A stretch of 35,000 nucleotides of DNA. Origin: Chrysomallon squamiferum (lineage: Eukaryota > Mollusca > Gastropoda > Neomphalida > Peltospiridae). The stretch's first letter is position 1. Every line of letters begins with the position of its first letter. The position numbers and the translations under genes are program-made. A model generated the notes under the pieces. It made no database searches, had not been told where the DNA came from, and saw only the letters and a list, made by a program, of their open reading frames with translations. Where the stretch lies: positions 3,384,758-3,419,757 of the forward strand of contig CM022676.1 of NCBI GenBank assembly GCA_012295275.1. Reading direction: 5' to 3'. This document shows, piece after piece, positions 1 to 10,985 of the stretch.

Positions 1-240
1 AAGACTAGACTGTACTAAACAATCTCTATTTCAGAATGTTTTATGTTAAAGAACTTTGACATCTGACAGGCTGTCTAGACACAGACACGGAGTAGCGCTG
101 TGGCAGATGATCAAATATTTGACGATCTATTTATAGCCAGTGACTAACATAATCGCGACCCACAGTACAAGTAAGTCGATTCAACGCGTCTGCTTCATTT
201 ACCGTAGTGTCTCGTGCACAGGCGCGGACTTTATGTTAAA
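1..240. other. Unique G+C-richer segment with Smad-type palindrome
   Basis: This stretch is free of simple repeats and visibly richer in CpG than what follows. It contains the palindrome GTCTAGAC at 73-80, with further CAGAC half-sites at 82-87, and a 12-bp palindrome TCAAATATTTGA at 110-121. No reading frame is open long enough to suggest an exon. GTCTAGAC is the known optimal Smad3/Smad4 site. A regulatory role here is inference, because the window edge hides the left context. Confidence 0.4.
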
Positions 241-254
241 ATAAACACAATTTA

Positions 255-420
255 TGCATATGTGTGTGTGTACTCTTGTATGTATGTTTGTACGTACGTA
301 TGTATATGAATCTTTGTTTGTGTATGCACCTACTTATTTATGTATGCATGCGGTTATGTATGTAGGTATACGTAGCTACGTGTCTATATTTGTACATGTT
401 TATTTATTTATTTAAATTAT
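255..420. repeat. Decayed (TATG)n tract
   Basis: Imperfect ATGT/GTAT tetranucleotides with a short (TG)5 and interruptions (GTACGTAC, CTACGTAG) end in (TTTA)3 near 402-412. It looks like an old microsatellite that has lost purity. Confidence 0.75.
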
Positions 421-462
421 ATTGATTATTATTAATATAATTTTAATTAATATGTTTTCAGA

Positions 463-812
463 GTTAACTACTACTATTATTACTAATGCTGCTACTACAG
501 TAACTACGGTTACTAGTACTCGTACAATTGTTGATATTACTATTTTTGCTAATAGTACTATTACCACACCACCAAAATAGCAACACCATCTACAACCACT
601 ATTATCAATATTCTACTACTACAACTTCTACTACAGCTATTATTACTAATGCACTGCAATAACAACAACAACTACTACTACTACTCTACTAAAACAAATA
701 CAACCTCTGCTACTTCTGCTGATGTTGATACTTCTACTACTGTAACTACTACTACTATTACCACTACGAGCATATTTATTATTATCATATTTTTATTTAT
801 TTATTTATTTAA
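463..812. repeat. Decayed (ACT/CTA)n trinucleotide region and (TTTA)n
   Basis: ACT, ATT and ACA trinucleotides dominate from about 463 to 775, followed by (TTTA)5 at 791-811. The open frame at 649-831 is just this repeat read as Thr and Asn, and I do not call it a gene. Confidence 0.8.
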
Positions 813-1840
813 GCTGAAGTTAAACTGTTGAGAAATTTAAATGATATATATATTTTTTTAATGCAAATAAAGGAAGAGACTGGACAAATGCCAAACGTTT
901 CACGTTTTATAAATACTTGTAGGCTTACGAATTCCTTTGGTTTTGTTCTGACTTACGATATAACAGAGATATTTGTATCAATCATTTTCATGCTTACGTT
1001 TAATGCTTTGAATGTAACAAACACACACACGAAAACAAAACAAAAAAAATAAAAAAAAAAAAAAATAAAATAAAATAAAATACAAACACCCCAAAACAAC
1101 GTCGGAATAACTATTCACGTTTCTTTCAATGTCTGAACATTTTTTTGTCACATACTTGAATAGTTTCAGGTGAATAACTGCACTTTCCAAAAAACATTCA
1201 AATATTTTTAACTCATAAAAAATTAAAAATATCTTTGATGTGAGTGTTTTGTTTTATTTTTGATAATGTTTTTAATCCATTATAAAACAAAATTCTTTTT
1301 GATGTTTGATTCACGAATTTTTTTTTTTTTTTTTTTATGAAATGTGTAATATTCAGTAATTTAAAAACTATTTTTAATAATAATCAAATTTAAAAAAAAT
1401 TATACAAATCTGCAGTTTAAATGCATCTAAGTAATTAAAAATTTCGTGTATATAAAATAAAATAGAAACGGATAGATGGACGGTAAAATGAATAAAAACT
1501 GAATAACTGTATGAAGGATTGAATGAGAAAGAAAGAAAGAAGTACTGATTAAATGAATGATTGAACGAAACAAAGAAAAAATTAACGAATGTATCTTTAA
1601 ACTAATATTTAAGTGATTACATAATTTAACTTTTTTTTATTTCACTTACAAACTTCTTATACTTACTTTAATTTTTTTTAAAAGAAATGAAAAAAAGTCA
1701 CTTGTGTAAAAAAATGGCCACTATAAAATGAAAAACTGAGTCGGTTTTCAAGAAGATTTTAATTTAATAAGGAAAGTAATGATTATTTCAGTATCTGTGA
1801 AAATCGATGGTATTAAAAAATGTATTAAGAGTGTTAACTA
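813..1840. other. AT-rich spacer, no gene seen
   Basis: Non-coding AT-rich DNA with an A-rich (AAAAT)n run at 1036-1081, a T19 run at 1318-1336 and short AAAG and AATG iterations near 1525-1565. The frame at 828-1052 runs into the A-rich repeat and has no recognisable domain. I see nothing else in this stretch. Confidence 0.6.
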
Positions 1841-1843
1841 TGA

Positions 1844-2790
1844 CACAGGTAATTGCATTTTGAGCCATTATGCAAATCTGTGACATTAAAACTGCAAATA
1901 ATTATATGTAACTTGTACTTCAAATCACTGTGAAAATTTGTTACTTTTGTAACTGTTCTTTTAACCATTCTACAAATCTGTAACATTTATAACTGTATTT
2001 TTAACCATTCTACAAATCTGTAACATTTATAACTGTATTTTTAACCATTCTACAAATCTGTAACATTTATAACTGTATTTTTAACCATTCTACAAATCTG
2101 TAACATTTATAACTGTATTTTTAACCACTCCACAAATCTGTGACATTTATAACTGTATTTTTAACCATTCCACAAATCTGTAACATTTATAACTGTATTT
2201 TTAACCATTCCACAAATCTGTAACATTTATAACTGTATTTTTAACCATTCTACAAATCTGTAACATTTATAACTGTATTTTTAACCATTCTACAAATCTG
2301 TAACATTTATAACTGTATTTTTAACCACTCCACAAATCTGTGACATTTATAACTGTACTTTTGACCACTCCACAAATCTGTGACATCTATAACTGTACTT
2401 TTGACCACTCCACAAATCATGTTACATTTATAACTGTACTTTTGACCACTCCACAAATCTGTTACACTTATAACTGTATTTTTGACCACTCCACAAATCT
2501 TTGACATCTATAACTGTACTTTTAACCATTGTGCTAACCTGTGAGTGTGTAAATTTACTTTGAAACGTCGTGTAAATCCATAACACTTAGAACCGATGTG
2601 CAAAATAAGAATTTGGAACTATTACTGAAAATTGTCGACATATATCACTATGTCATTAACTGCGGTGCAAACTTTTTTAATTTTCTAAATATTGTGAACC
2701 ATTGTGCAAACTTACAACTATTTTGAATCATTTTCATTTTAACAGTGCAATGAAATACTACGTATCGATATTCAAAATTTATAACTGCAT
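1844..2790. repeat. 40-bp minisatellite, homogeneous core with decayed flanks
   Basis: The unit is 40 bp and its readable halves are TAACATTTATAACTGTATTT and TTAACCATTCTACAAATCTG. Units 1981-2020, 2021-2060 and 2061-2100 are identical, and about fifteen units run from 1941 to 2540. Later units carry shared variants (ACTCCACAAATC, TGACATCTAT, ACTTTTGACC). One unit near 2415-2425 is about 1 bp longer. Before 1941 and after 2540 the same words recur in broken form (GCAAATCTGTGACATT at 1871; GTGCAAAC at 2665 and 2706). A homogeneous centre with eroded edges is what unequal exchange or slippage produces. Forty is not divisible by three, so the minus-strand frame across it is not a protein repeat. 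Confidence 0.95.
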
Positions 2791-2804
2791 TTGAGACCTT
2801 TTAA

Positions 2805-2812
2805 ACAAATAA

Positions 2813-2843
<31 letters not shown>

Positions 2844-2866
2844 AATAATTATATATATATATATAT
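2805..2866. repeat. (AAT)n-(TA)n compound microsatellite
   Basis: AAT units run from about 2808 to 2849 with one AAAAAT interruption and pass directly into (AT)8. Confidence 0.9.
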
Positions 2867-3153
2867 TTCAGTAGCATATTATGCAGAAGAAATTTAATTC
2901 TGAAACACAAAACCTCAGCAATGCGACCACCTGCATGAGTACAAGTCACCTAATGTAAATCAGAAAATGCACACAAAACGTATGACATTATTAATGATAA
3001 ATGGGTATACTCGGATACAACACGTTATTATACGTAACGTAATTAATACAGTTAAGCATGACATTATATTTTATAATATATAGTCTCTCTCTGTAAAAAC
3101 CTTTACAAACACACACACATATAGTGTTATACAATTTAGTTATATTATATTTT

Positions 3154-3185
<32 letters not shown>

Positions 3186-3320
3186 CATATATATGTATTT
3201 GTTCAGTTTATTTTTCTATAATAATTTTCTGTGTGTTATGATATGTATTTGTAGAGTTATGAGTTTTTATAAGGTTATTATTATTGTGTTCTCTGCTGAT
3301 TTCTGTAAAACAAAATTTAA
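2867..3320. other. Spacer with short (CA)n and (TA)n tracts
   Basis: Mostly unique AT-rich sequence. Simple tracts are (CA)6 at 3108-3119, (TA)10 at 3154-3174 and (CA)6 at 3176-3187. No gene-like open frame. Confidence 0.7.
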
Positions 3321-3840
3321 AAAATAATAAAAAGAAAAAAAAAAAAATAAAAAAAAAAAAAATATAAAATAAAAGAAAAAAGTTTAATTTCTCGACATTT
3401 TTATAAATAGTAAGAAAGAATAACGTCATTTATCAAGTATTTGTTTGTTTCTTTTTGTTTTCTCTCTATATTTCATTTATTCGTTTTTCTTTTTTTTTAC
3501 ATTCCTTCTTTTTCTCTTTTATTCATTTTCGATGACAGCACAGTCTTTTTTTTTTTTTTCTTAATTACAGAAATGGATGAACGGGTACCATCATAGCTTT
3601 AAATAACATTTTAAAAACAAGCAACTCTATTTTGAAGAGATAAATTTTATCGGTGGGTTGAAAATGCACAGGTACACGATTCAGCCCATGCATAGCTTCT
3701 GAAATGTTCTGCTTGTAACAAGAAAGTGACTTTTTGACGCATATAACCGAGAAACAAAGAAAGAATTTGTTTGTGCTAACATGTGGAATGTCAGAATAAG
3801 AAAAAGAGAGAAAAAATCTTTAAAATGTTTCAAAGGTTTA
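3321..3840. other. A-rich and T-rich spacer
   Basis: A-rich runs fill 3321-3380, and T runs occur at 3487-3498 and 3546-3559. The remaining unique sequence at 3600-3840 shows no coding potential or recognisable repeat. Confidence 0.6.
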
Positions 3841-3905
3841 AAAGTCCTGTCAGTCATCAAGCTCCGCCCTACTCATTTGCATAAATATTGTACTGCTCCA
3901 TTTTA
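3841..3905 (-). promoter_or_regulatory. Octamer-containing G+C-richer patch
   Basis: The sequence GCTCCGCCC is followed by TACTCATTTGCATA (3870-3883), containing the POU/Oct octamer ATTTGCAT at 3875-3882 (ATGCAAAT on the minus strand). A near copy, GCCATACTCATTTGCATA, occurs on the minus strand of the island near 27,150. Octamers are established Oct-1/POU binding sites. Activity here is inference. Confidence 0.3.
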
Positions 3906-4023
3906 AAAAAAAACAACTTTTTATACATATATATATCTGTTATTGTTACTAATAAAATATCAATTTTCTAAATTTTAATTTTTAATTTGTATTTTAGTTA
4001 ATTCGTCAAACTGCGGAATAAAT

Positions 4024-4056
4024 TTGTTTGTTTGTTTATTTATTTATTTATTTATT
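4024..4056. repeat. (TTTG)n-(TTTA)n
   Basis: Three TTTG units switch to about five TTTA units. Confidence 0.9.
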
Positions 4057-4117
4057 AGTTTCAACCATATACGATATCAAATTATTGTAAACTGATAATT
4101 CCTAAAAAGTTATAAAA

Positions 4118-4240
4118 TCATCATTATCATCATCATCATCGTTGTTATCGTTATTGTTGCTGTAATTTCTATTTCTTCTTCTTCTTCTTCTTTTTTATTT
4201 TTCTTCTTCTTCTACTACTATTACTACTACTACTTCTTTA

Positions 4241-4272
<32 letters not shown>

Positions 4273-4283
4273 TTATTATTATT
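4118..4283. repeat. Compound trinucleotide array (ATC)-(TTC)-(CTA)-(TTA)
   Basis: Blocks of ATC (4118-4140), TTC (4173-4191 and 4201-4212), CTA (4212-4236) and TTA (4240-4283) follow one another with short joins. Confidence 0.9.
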
Positions 4284-4325
4284 TAAATTAAAACGGATAT
4301 CAATTCATTTATATTTTTCAGATGG

Positions 4326-4333
4326 TGACGTCA
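4326..4333. promoter_or_regulatory. Perfect CRE palindrome
   Basis: TGACGTCA is the full consensus for CREB/ATF-family dimers. It lies in a short unique stretch (4318-4400) between microsatellites. No promoter or transcript can be tied to it from the sequence. Confidence 0.35.
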
Positions 4334-4606
4334 TCAGTTTAAAGTGGATCAAACATTTCAAGGAAAATCAAGACACACACAGAAACGTAAATTTAGACAT
4401 TTACATAAAACAAAAGTAGAATTACACAAAACATATTTCAAATAATATCACTTTACTTATGATTATAGACATATTCTCATGAGAAGATTTTAATAAGATT
4501 GTAATATTTGATATGATCTGCTTGATTTTTATTTGTTTATTATTATTATTATTATTATAATTTTATTTAATTTAATATAACTGATTAATTAATTATATAT
4601 TTACTT

Positions 4607-4607
<1 letters not shown>

Positions 4608-4669
<62 letters not shown>

Positions 4670-4684
4670 AACACACACACACAG
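4608..4684. repeat. (CT)n-(CA)n compound microsatellite
   Basis: About 26 CT units (4608-4660) pass straight into AC repeats (4661-4684) with one AA slip. Confidence 0.95.
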
Positions 4685-4828
4685 TTTTTAAACAGTTTGT
4701 CAAAACAGATTTGCATAATCCATCTGAATAAATTTGATCTTATGCAGATATATTAATTATATTATTTTTGAGTAATTTCCTTCGTTTCTTCATGTAATTA
4801 TTATTATTCTTTCTATCTTTTTCTTTCC

Positions 4829-4930
4829 GTCTTTCTTTCTTTCTTTCTTTCAGTCTTTTATTTATTTATTTAATATAATGTTAATTAATTAATTCATTCA
4901 TTCATTCATTCATTCATTCATTCATTCATT
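4829..4930. repeat. (CTTT)n and (ATTC)n tetranucleotides
   Basis: CTTT units at 4831-4850, TTTA at 4858-4870, and about nine ATTC units at 4892-4929. Confidence 0.9.
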
Positions 4931-5270
4931 TAATTTTTTCTTTAATTATGTTAGTTAGTCATATACACTGTAACAATTATTAAAACAAATTTAAAAAAAT
5001 TAATAAAAAAAAAATTAGATAAGAAAAATATAATTATTTTACCTCATCTTTAACCAGTATAACAAACTTGTTCACGGAGCAGATGTAGAAACGGGAAATC
5101 ACTATACAAATACTTTAACCAGAATCGATTTCTTTACCTATTATGCTTATATGCGCTTTACCTTTGATGTTTATCGTTGTAGATCATTAAATGTACCAAT
5201 GTAACACTTGATAACATGTAAGATATTGAGCAATGCATAGACTCCACCCTAGATATACTGATATTATTAT
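4931..5270. other. Unique AT-rich spacer
   Basis: Non-repetitive sequence, with 5040-5260 slightly richer in G+C. No open frame of note and no motif I can support. Confidence 0.5.
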
Positions 5271-5309
5271 GTAACATTTGCTGTGTCAGTGTTTACTCTG
5301 CTCTAGTTT

Positions 5310-5520
5310 TCTGTTCACTTTATGTTATAATATGTTATGTCATGTTATACTATATTATATTACATTATTTTATTATATGATTATTATTATTTTTTTTTAT
5401 ATTATATTATATTATATTACGTTACATTATGATATGTTATGTTACATTACATTACAATATGATATAAATATATATGCATGTACGTATATATGTATGTATG
5501 TATGTATATATGTGTATATA
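5310..5520. repeat. (TTATA)/(TTACAT) array ending in (GTAT)n
   Basis: TATGT, TATAT and TTACAT words fill 5325-5470, then (GTAT)n runs from about 5480 to 5520. The border segment 5427-5471 is identical over 45 bp to 17573-17617, where it again joins a TTATA array to a GTAT array. This makes it part of a dispersed element and not a private microsatellite. Confidence 0.85.
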
Positions 5521-5842
5521 TTTGCGTATGAGTGTATGTTTTATTCATTTACATATATTAGACATACATAAAATGCACATAAATTTCATGTCTCTGTATA
5601 TGAGCATATATATAATATTTTTGAAAATTAATGATAAAATAAAACTTAACCTAAACAACTTATTTTCATTTTTAATTAAAATTCGATTTAAAATGGACTC
5701 GGATGAACTGACTTTGGGGTTTTGATGTACGTCTCCTGATTTGAGGTTTTGACCTCTGTGATACATATCTGTCTGTCCAGTGATTTTATCATTGATATGT
5801 TATTAATCTGTTTTCCTAGTCAGAGTCACGGAAATGATCACA
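5521..5842. other. Unique spacer
   Basis: AT-rich sequence without clear repeats. The stretch 5690-5770 is more balanced in base composition. Short frames here lack any recognisable domain. Confidence 0.5.
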
Positions 5843-6168
<326 letters not shown>

Positions 6169-6175
6169 TATAAAA

Positions 6176-6720
6176 TTACGTGTTTCTGTTGTTTAATGAT
6201 TTTTTAATGCAACAATTTGTCATGACAGCATGTAAGTCAGTTGTAGCTAAAAACTTCATGTCACATTTTTTTAAAGAATAAAAATAATAAATAGTAATGA
6301 ACTGGTAAATGAACAAACAAACAACATACAAACAAACAAATAAACAAAAAAAACACTTACAAACAATAAATGAACAGTGATCAAATAAAAAAATAATTAA
6401 AAAAATGAAATGAAGTAATAATAATAATGATGATGACGATAATAATAATAAACAAACAAACAAACAAACAAACAAATAAAACAAACAAACAAACAAACAA
6501 ATAAATCTAACATTATGTATCGAAAAATAATTGTAAATAATGATAAAGGTATTAATGACAATGATGATGATGATGATGACGACAACAATAACAATAACAG
6601 TAATAATATGAATTATAATCATAATCATATTGATGTCAAAGTAAAATCATTATCTATAAGGATGATGGACATTATCACAATTCACAATCATACAGTTCAT
6701 CTTCACACACATTAGACTAA
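6176..6720. repeat. Low-complexity region with (AAAC)n, (AAT)n and (GAT)n
   Basis: AAAC units occur at 6312-6352 and 6451-6504, AAT/GAT units at 6417-6450, and GAT/AAC units at 6560-6610. The long minus-strand frame here (6176-6628) is this repeat read as Cys-Leu-Phe-Val and poly-Ile. I do not regard it as a gene. Confidence 0.8.
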
Positions 6721-6739
6721 AACAAAAACTTGTTAATTT

Positions 6740-7000
6740 ACGAAATTAGCAGTCTGTGGGGTTCGATCCCCCGTACCTGTTCACGCCAAAAGCTGGTGTG
6801 TGCTCTGCAGCCAATCCCTAACTTTATTTGAAGAGGAAACAGTCTAGATTAAAGTAAACACCACCCACTGTTGTTCAAACACAGACATCAAATACTCCCA
6901 CGAAAGTTGAATCAGGTATAGACTGTAAAAATACCTGGCTTTACTTAGTGTCTTCTAAACAGTCTACAACATTTGCTGGAATACGTTATTTTCCCCTTCC
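6740..7000 (+). mobile_element. Probable tRNA-derived SINE relic (3' half)
   Basis: A perfect RNA polymerase III B box, GGTTCGATCCC, lies at 6760-6770. It sits in a complete T-arm: stem TGGGG (6757-6761), seven-base loop TTCGATC, stem CCCCG (6769-6773). No A box or acceptor stem is visible upstream, and no CCA or discriminator follows, so it is not a working tRNA. The downstream 220 bp is unique and G+C-richer than its surroundings, as expected of a SINE body. It ends near a T19 run (7002-7020). The family is not recognised. Confidence 0.5.
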
Positions 7001-7001
7001 C

Positions 7002-7020
7002 TTTTTTTTTTTTTTTTTTT
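7002..7020. repeat. Poly(T) run
   Basis: Nineteen consecutive T residues after CCCCTTCCC. Confidence 0.9.
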
Positions 7021-7103
7021 CCTACATTTTCAAGTTTTTGGAGATTTTGGCAAAGTAGGTTTCGTGGTTTGAGAATTATAAAGAACTAAGATTTATAAGG
7101 TAT

Positions 7104-7260
<157 letters not shown>

Positions 7261-7364
7261 GGTGTGTATATATGTGTACACTAACTGACAGAGAAAAAGA
7301 GATTTCTAGCTTTAAAAAGAAGGGTAATATGATTTTATTAATATTATTTTATTCTGTTTCTATG

Positions 7365-7520
7365 CCTCTTTTCTCTCTATCTACCTACCTCTCTACCTAT
7401 CTATCTACCTATTTACCTATTACCTTCCTACCTACCTCTCTCTATAATCTATGTCTATGTATAGGTATTTAATGTATGTGTATGTGTGACTGTCTGTCTG
7501 GCTATGTGTCTCTCTATCTA
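7365..7520. repeat. Decayed (CTAY)n tract
   Basis: CTAC, CTAT and CTCT tetranucleotides at 7375-7450, then looser TATG and CTGT words to about 7520. Confidence 0.75.
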
Positions 7521-7646
7521 TTTCTTAATCAGATGTAATTGTTTGACCTGTAAATTACTTACTAATACTTATCAACCGGGAATTCACCAAAGACATCGAG
7601 TCTGAGAAATCTTCAACGTCTGCATAACTGTAGACCTAAAACAGAT
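7521..7646. other. Short unique spacer
   Basis: Balanced-composition sequence without repeats or an open frame between two microsatellites. Confidence 0.45.
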
Positions 7647-7700
7647 ATAAATAAATAAATAAATAAATAAATAATAAGTAAATAAATAAATAAATAAAAA
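7647..7700. repeat. (AAAT)n
   Basis: AAAT/AATA units at 7647-7673 and 7678-7698, joined by AATAAG. Confidence 0.9.
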
Positions 7701-7808
7701 TAATAACGGCAATAGTATATAATCACAACAAACTGAAACTAACTATTATTTCATTTGTGTCTGTCTCTTTCTCCTGTTTATAGTTATTATAATTCCTTGA
7801 ATTTTTAT

Positions 7809-7843
7809 TTGTTTGTTTATTTATTTATTTATTTATTTATTTA

Positions 7844-7895
<52 letters not shown>

Positions 7896-8000
7896 TTTTT
7901 ATTATTATTAATTTATTTAACTTCATTTTTTTTTTTAAATTTGTTATTTATCTATGTATTTATTTATTTATTTATTTATTTAATTTTATTAATATCATTT
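7809..8000. repeat. (TTTA)n-(TTA)n-(TTTA)n array
   Basis: TTTA units at 7813-7846, TTA units at 7847-7893, T-rich sequence, then TTTA units at 7955-7982. The open frame across it reads as Phe-Ile-Tyr repeats and is not a gene. Confidence 0.9.
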
Positions 8001-8260
8001 TAATTTTTTCGTTCTGCCCTTTTCTAACATAATATTTCGTGTGCAAACTTGTTTGAGATTTTGCAGCTGTCAGAAACTGTGTTTGATGTACATAAGTAGA
8101 TTAACTAGAAAAATAACAAGACTTAATATGTGCTGTGTGCCACAAACGATCTTAAAGGCTCTGTGAAAAATGTTAAACATTGCAGAGTACAGACACACAG
8201 AAACACAGACAGCGTGGCATGATGTAATATATCCACTATATTTAGAATGCTTTTACAAAA
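8001..8260. other. Unique spacer
   Basis: Non-repetitive, moderately AT-rich sequence. No motif or exon is supportable. Confidence 0.5.
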
Positions 8261-8285
8261 CTACTACTACCACTATTATTATTAT

Positions 8286-8327
<42 letters not shown>

Positions 8328-8475
8328 TACTACTACTCAACCGTTACAGTTCTAGTACAATATGCCTAATTTTACTTTTACTACTTCTACTACTACTTTT
8401 ATTTCTACTGCTACCACTATAACTTTTGGAACTACTTATATTTGTACTACTACTACTACTACAAGTACCACTATA
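8261..8475. repeat. (ACT)n trinucleotide array
   Basis: Pure ACT units at about 8287-8335, then interrupted ACT, TTT and ACC words up to the 95-bp minisatellite. Confidence 0.9.
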
Positions 8476-8760
8476 ACTACAACTATCACAGTAACCTTTG
8501 CAACTACTACTATTTGTACTACTACTAATACTAATATTACTACTCAACGTCTACAACTACAACTACTACTACTACAACTATCACAGTAACCTTTGCAACT
8601 ACTACTATTTGTACTACTACTAATACTAATATTACTACTCAACGTCTACAACTACAACTACTACTACTACAACTATCACAGTAACCTTTGCAACTACTAC
8701 TATTTGTACTACTACTAATACTAATATTACTACTCAACGTCTACAACTACAACTACTACT
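8476..8760. repeat. 95-bp minisatellite nested in (ACT)n
   Basis: The word GTAACCTTTGCAACTACTAC recurs at 8491, 8586 and 8681, exactly 95 bp apart. Copies 8491-8585 and 8586-8680 are identical, and the third copy matches to 8760. The unit is itself made of decayed ACT, ATT and ACA triplets, so a segment of an impure microsatellite has been re-amplified as a longer unit. Identity of the copies points to recent expansion. Confidence 0.95.
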
Positions 8761-8854
8761 ACAACAACAACTGATACTACTACTACAACTACAACTACTA
8801 TTACTTTACTGCTACTAGTGCTACTACTACAACGTCTACAACTACTACTACTTG

Positions 8855-8886
<32 letters not shown>

Positions 8887-8900
8887 ATAATAATAATAAC
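8761..8900. repeat. (ACT/CTA)n continuing into (AAT)n
   Basis: Impure ACT/ACA triplets, pure CTA at about 8852-8885, then AAT units to 8900. Confidence 0.85.
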
Positions 8901-8971
8901 AATTTCACATATCCATTATAATTATAATTATAGCGAAGGCGACTACATGAAAGTCATGCTTGACACAAAAC

Positions 8972-8973
<2 letters not shown>

Positions 8974-9014
<41 letters not shown>

Positions 9015-9063
9015 GAAAAGTCCACTCCCTAAAAATAACAACAACAAAAAAAAAAAAAAAAAA
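8974..9063. repeat. Two poly(A) runs
   Basis: A33 at 8974-9006 and A18 at 9046-9063, separated by a short mixed segment. They could be retroposon tails, but the upstream sequence is microsatellite and I see no target-site duplication. Confidence 0.85.
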
Positions 9064-9361
9064 TGAAAACTGAGTCTAAGTAAAGTGATATTAAGTGAAA
9101 TGTTAAAGCAGCGAGGACATTGTTTGCTTTATGTAACCACAAATATGTGTGTTTATTGAACTAATAACCGCAGATGGTTTTTAATGGCGAAGTATTAGAA
9201 AAAAAAAAAGCCGATCCCTACAAAACCCCTGAACAAACCACAAATTATGATAAGCGGCTAATAACGATATCAAAATGTTTACTCAATTATATTTCAAAAT
9301 AGGTGAGTTATCTCGGTAATTGAGGCTGAGAACCGCAAAGAGAAAATAAATGTGAAAAAGG

Positions 9362-9392
<31 letters not shown>

Positions 9393-9476
9393 GAAAGAAG
9401 TTACAAGCCGCAAAGAAGGGGAAAATTGTGGAAGAAAACCACAAACGTGTTTAATCCCCGATTAGAACAAGAAGAT

Positions 9477-9479
<3 letters not shown>
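9064..9479. other. Unique spacer with A26 run
   Basis: Moderately balanced unique sequence with a poly(A) run at 9367-9392. The words AGCCG (9210) and CGGCT (9255) form a weak inverted pair about 45 bp apart. No gene or element is recognised. Confidence 0.5.
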
Positions 9480-9513
<34 letters not shown>

Positions 9514-9600
9514 ATAGATAGAAGGATGAATGGATGGATGGATGGATGAGTGGTTGGATGAATTTATGTATGTATGGATATGTTTATGATGTATGTATAT
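9480..9600. repeat. (TA)16 followed by (GGAT)n and (GTAT)n
   Basis: TA units at 9480-9511, then GATA/GGAT tetranucleotides to about 9560 and looser GTAT words to 9600. Confidence 0.9.
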
Positions 9601-9624
9601 CTCTTTCACTTCATTCTCTTTTAT

Positions 9625-9627
<3 letters not shown>

Positions 9628-9701
<74 letters not shown>
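9628..9701. repeat. (GA)37 microsatellite
   Basis: Pure GA dinucleotides for about 74 bp. Confidence 0.97.
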
Positions 9702-9705
<4 letters not shown>

Positions 9706-10080
9706 AATAGATTTACAGAAATATTATTATTATTTTTATAAATTAGTGGTGAGAATAAAATAGAAATTCGATTCAAAATAATAAATTTAATAATACCTGC
9801 AAGAAAGAACAGATGAAGTAAAGAAGAAAAAACAAAGAGAACGACAGAAGAAGAAAAAGAAATACACTGAAATGTTAAGGTAACCCAGACAATATTCCAA
9901 CAAATGGACAAACATTAAATAAATAAGTAAATAAACAAACAAACAAACAAATAAATAAATAAAGACGAAGACGAAGAAATAACGTGTAAAAATCTAGACA
10001 AATAAACTTATTGCACTCTCACTGAACAGACGATTTTTTTTTTATTTTCTTTTCTTTCTTTTAAATTAACTTCTAACACA
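9702..10080. other. AT-rich spacer with (AAAC)/(AAAT) tract
   Basis: AAAT and AAAC units at about 9915-9962. The rest is A-rich unique sequence without an open frame of interest. Confidence 0.6.
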
Positions 10081-10280
10081 AACGTCTTATCAGCGGAGTT
10101 CTATCTCAGAGCGGTGCTCTCAAAGTTCAGGCGGAGAGTACAAATGACAAAGACTTGTTATACAGAGAGACACGAAATTGGCAACGGATCAACATAATTT
10201 ATTTATCGTCTCGTCTCGCCCTTGCCGCGAGATTCTACGAGAGTTGATGAAAGTGGTTATCCGAAACCAGTGTCTCGCAG
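10081..10280. other. Unique G+C-richer island
   Basis: Several CpGs (GCCGCGAG, TCGTCTCGTCTCGCCC) stand out against the AT-rich surroundings. A frame is open from 10178 to 10462, but it begins with TTG, runs into low-complexity sequence and matches no domain I know. The island could be regulatory or an old transposon fragment. Confidence 0.35.
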
Positions 10281-10499
10281 CATGTTCTACTTATTTTACT
10301 GCTGTTCTTATTATTTTTATTTATTCATTTATTTTTGTAATAATTTGGTTGAAAGTGTTTTGTGATTTTTTTTTTTCCTCCTATGGACACAAGCACATAG
10401 AGACAGACAAGAAAGAAACACGTAATATTTGTATACAAATAAGCACACACATACACAAATAGATACATATTTGGTTTGATACATATATACAGGCATTTT

Positions 10500-10775
10500 A
10501 AAAGATACATACCTACCTACATACATACCTACCTATCTACATACATGCATACATACATATATGCATCCATTCATCTATCCAAACATAAATACACACATAC
10601 ATACATACATACATTCATATATACATGCATACATACATACATACATACTTACATACATATATACATACATACATGCATGCATGCATGCATACATACATAC
10701 ATACATACATGCATACATACATACATACATACACATACATACATACATACATACATACATACATACATACAATAA
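10500..10775. repeat. Long (CATA)n array
   Basis: ACAT/CATA tetranucleotides with CATG and TATA variants extend over about 270 bp. The purest block is 10730-10772. Frames across it read as Thr-Tyr-Ile-His or Met-Tyr-Val-Cys repeats and are artefacts. Confidence 0.95.
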
Positions 10776-10804
10776 ATATTACATTTCCTTAAACAGAAAC
10801 GAAA

Positions 10805-10985
10805 GCAGTTGTTGTTGTTGTGGTTGTTGTTAGAGTTGTTAGTTTATTGTTGTTTTGGTTGTTGCTGTTGATGTTGCTGCTGCTGCTATTAATTGTATTA
10901 TCATTGTTGTTATTATTACTGCAAGTTGCAGTAGTTGTACTAGTCGTAGTGGTCGTAGTAGTAGTAATAACAGTAGTAGTAATAT
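10805..10985. repeat. (TTG)-(TGC)-(GTA) trinucleotide region
   Basis: TTG/GTT units at 10808-10880, TGC at 10875-10890, TTA/TTG to 10920, GTA units at 10928-10985. Imperfect throughout. Confidence 0.85.

Noticed and set aside
2307-2507. Tandem-repeat protein on the minus strand of the 40-bp array
   Set aside because: The 40-bp period shifts frame each unit, and the frame stays open only because of unit-length and sequence variation.
1844-2790. CRISPR array
   Set aside because: Units are directly contiguous with no unique spacers, and the context is eukaryotic.
6176-6628. Longest open frame in the window (150 codons, minus strand)
   Set aside because: It is AAAC, AAT and GAT repeat read as Cys-Leu-Phe-Val and poly-Ile, with no domain.
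10178-10462. 94-codon frame with a hydrophobic stretch as a membrane protein
   Set aside because: It starts at TTG and its hydrophobic segment comes from TTA/TTT-rich sequence. No family is recognised.
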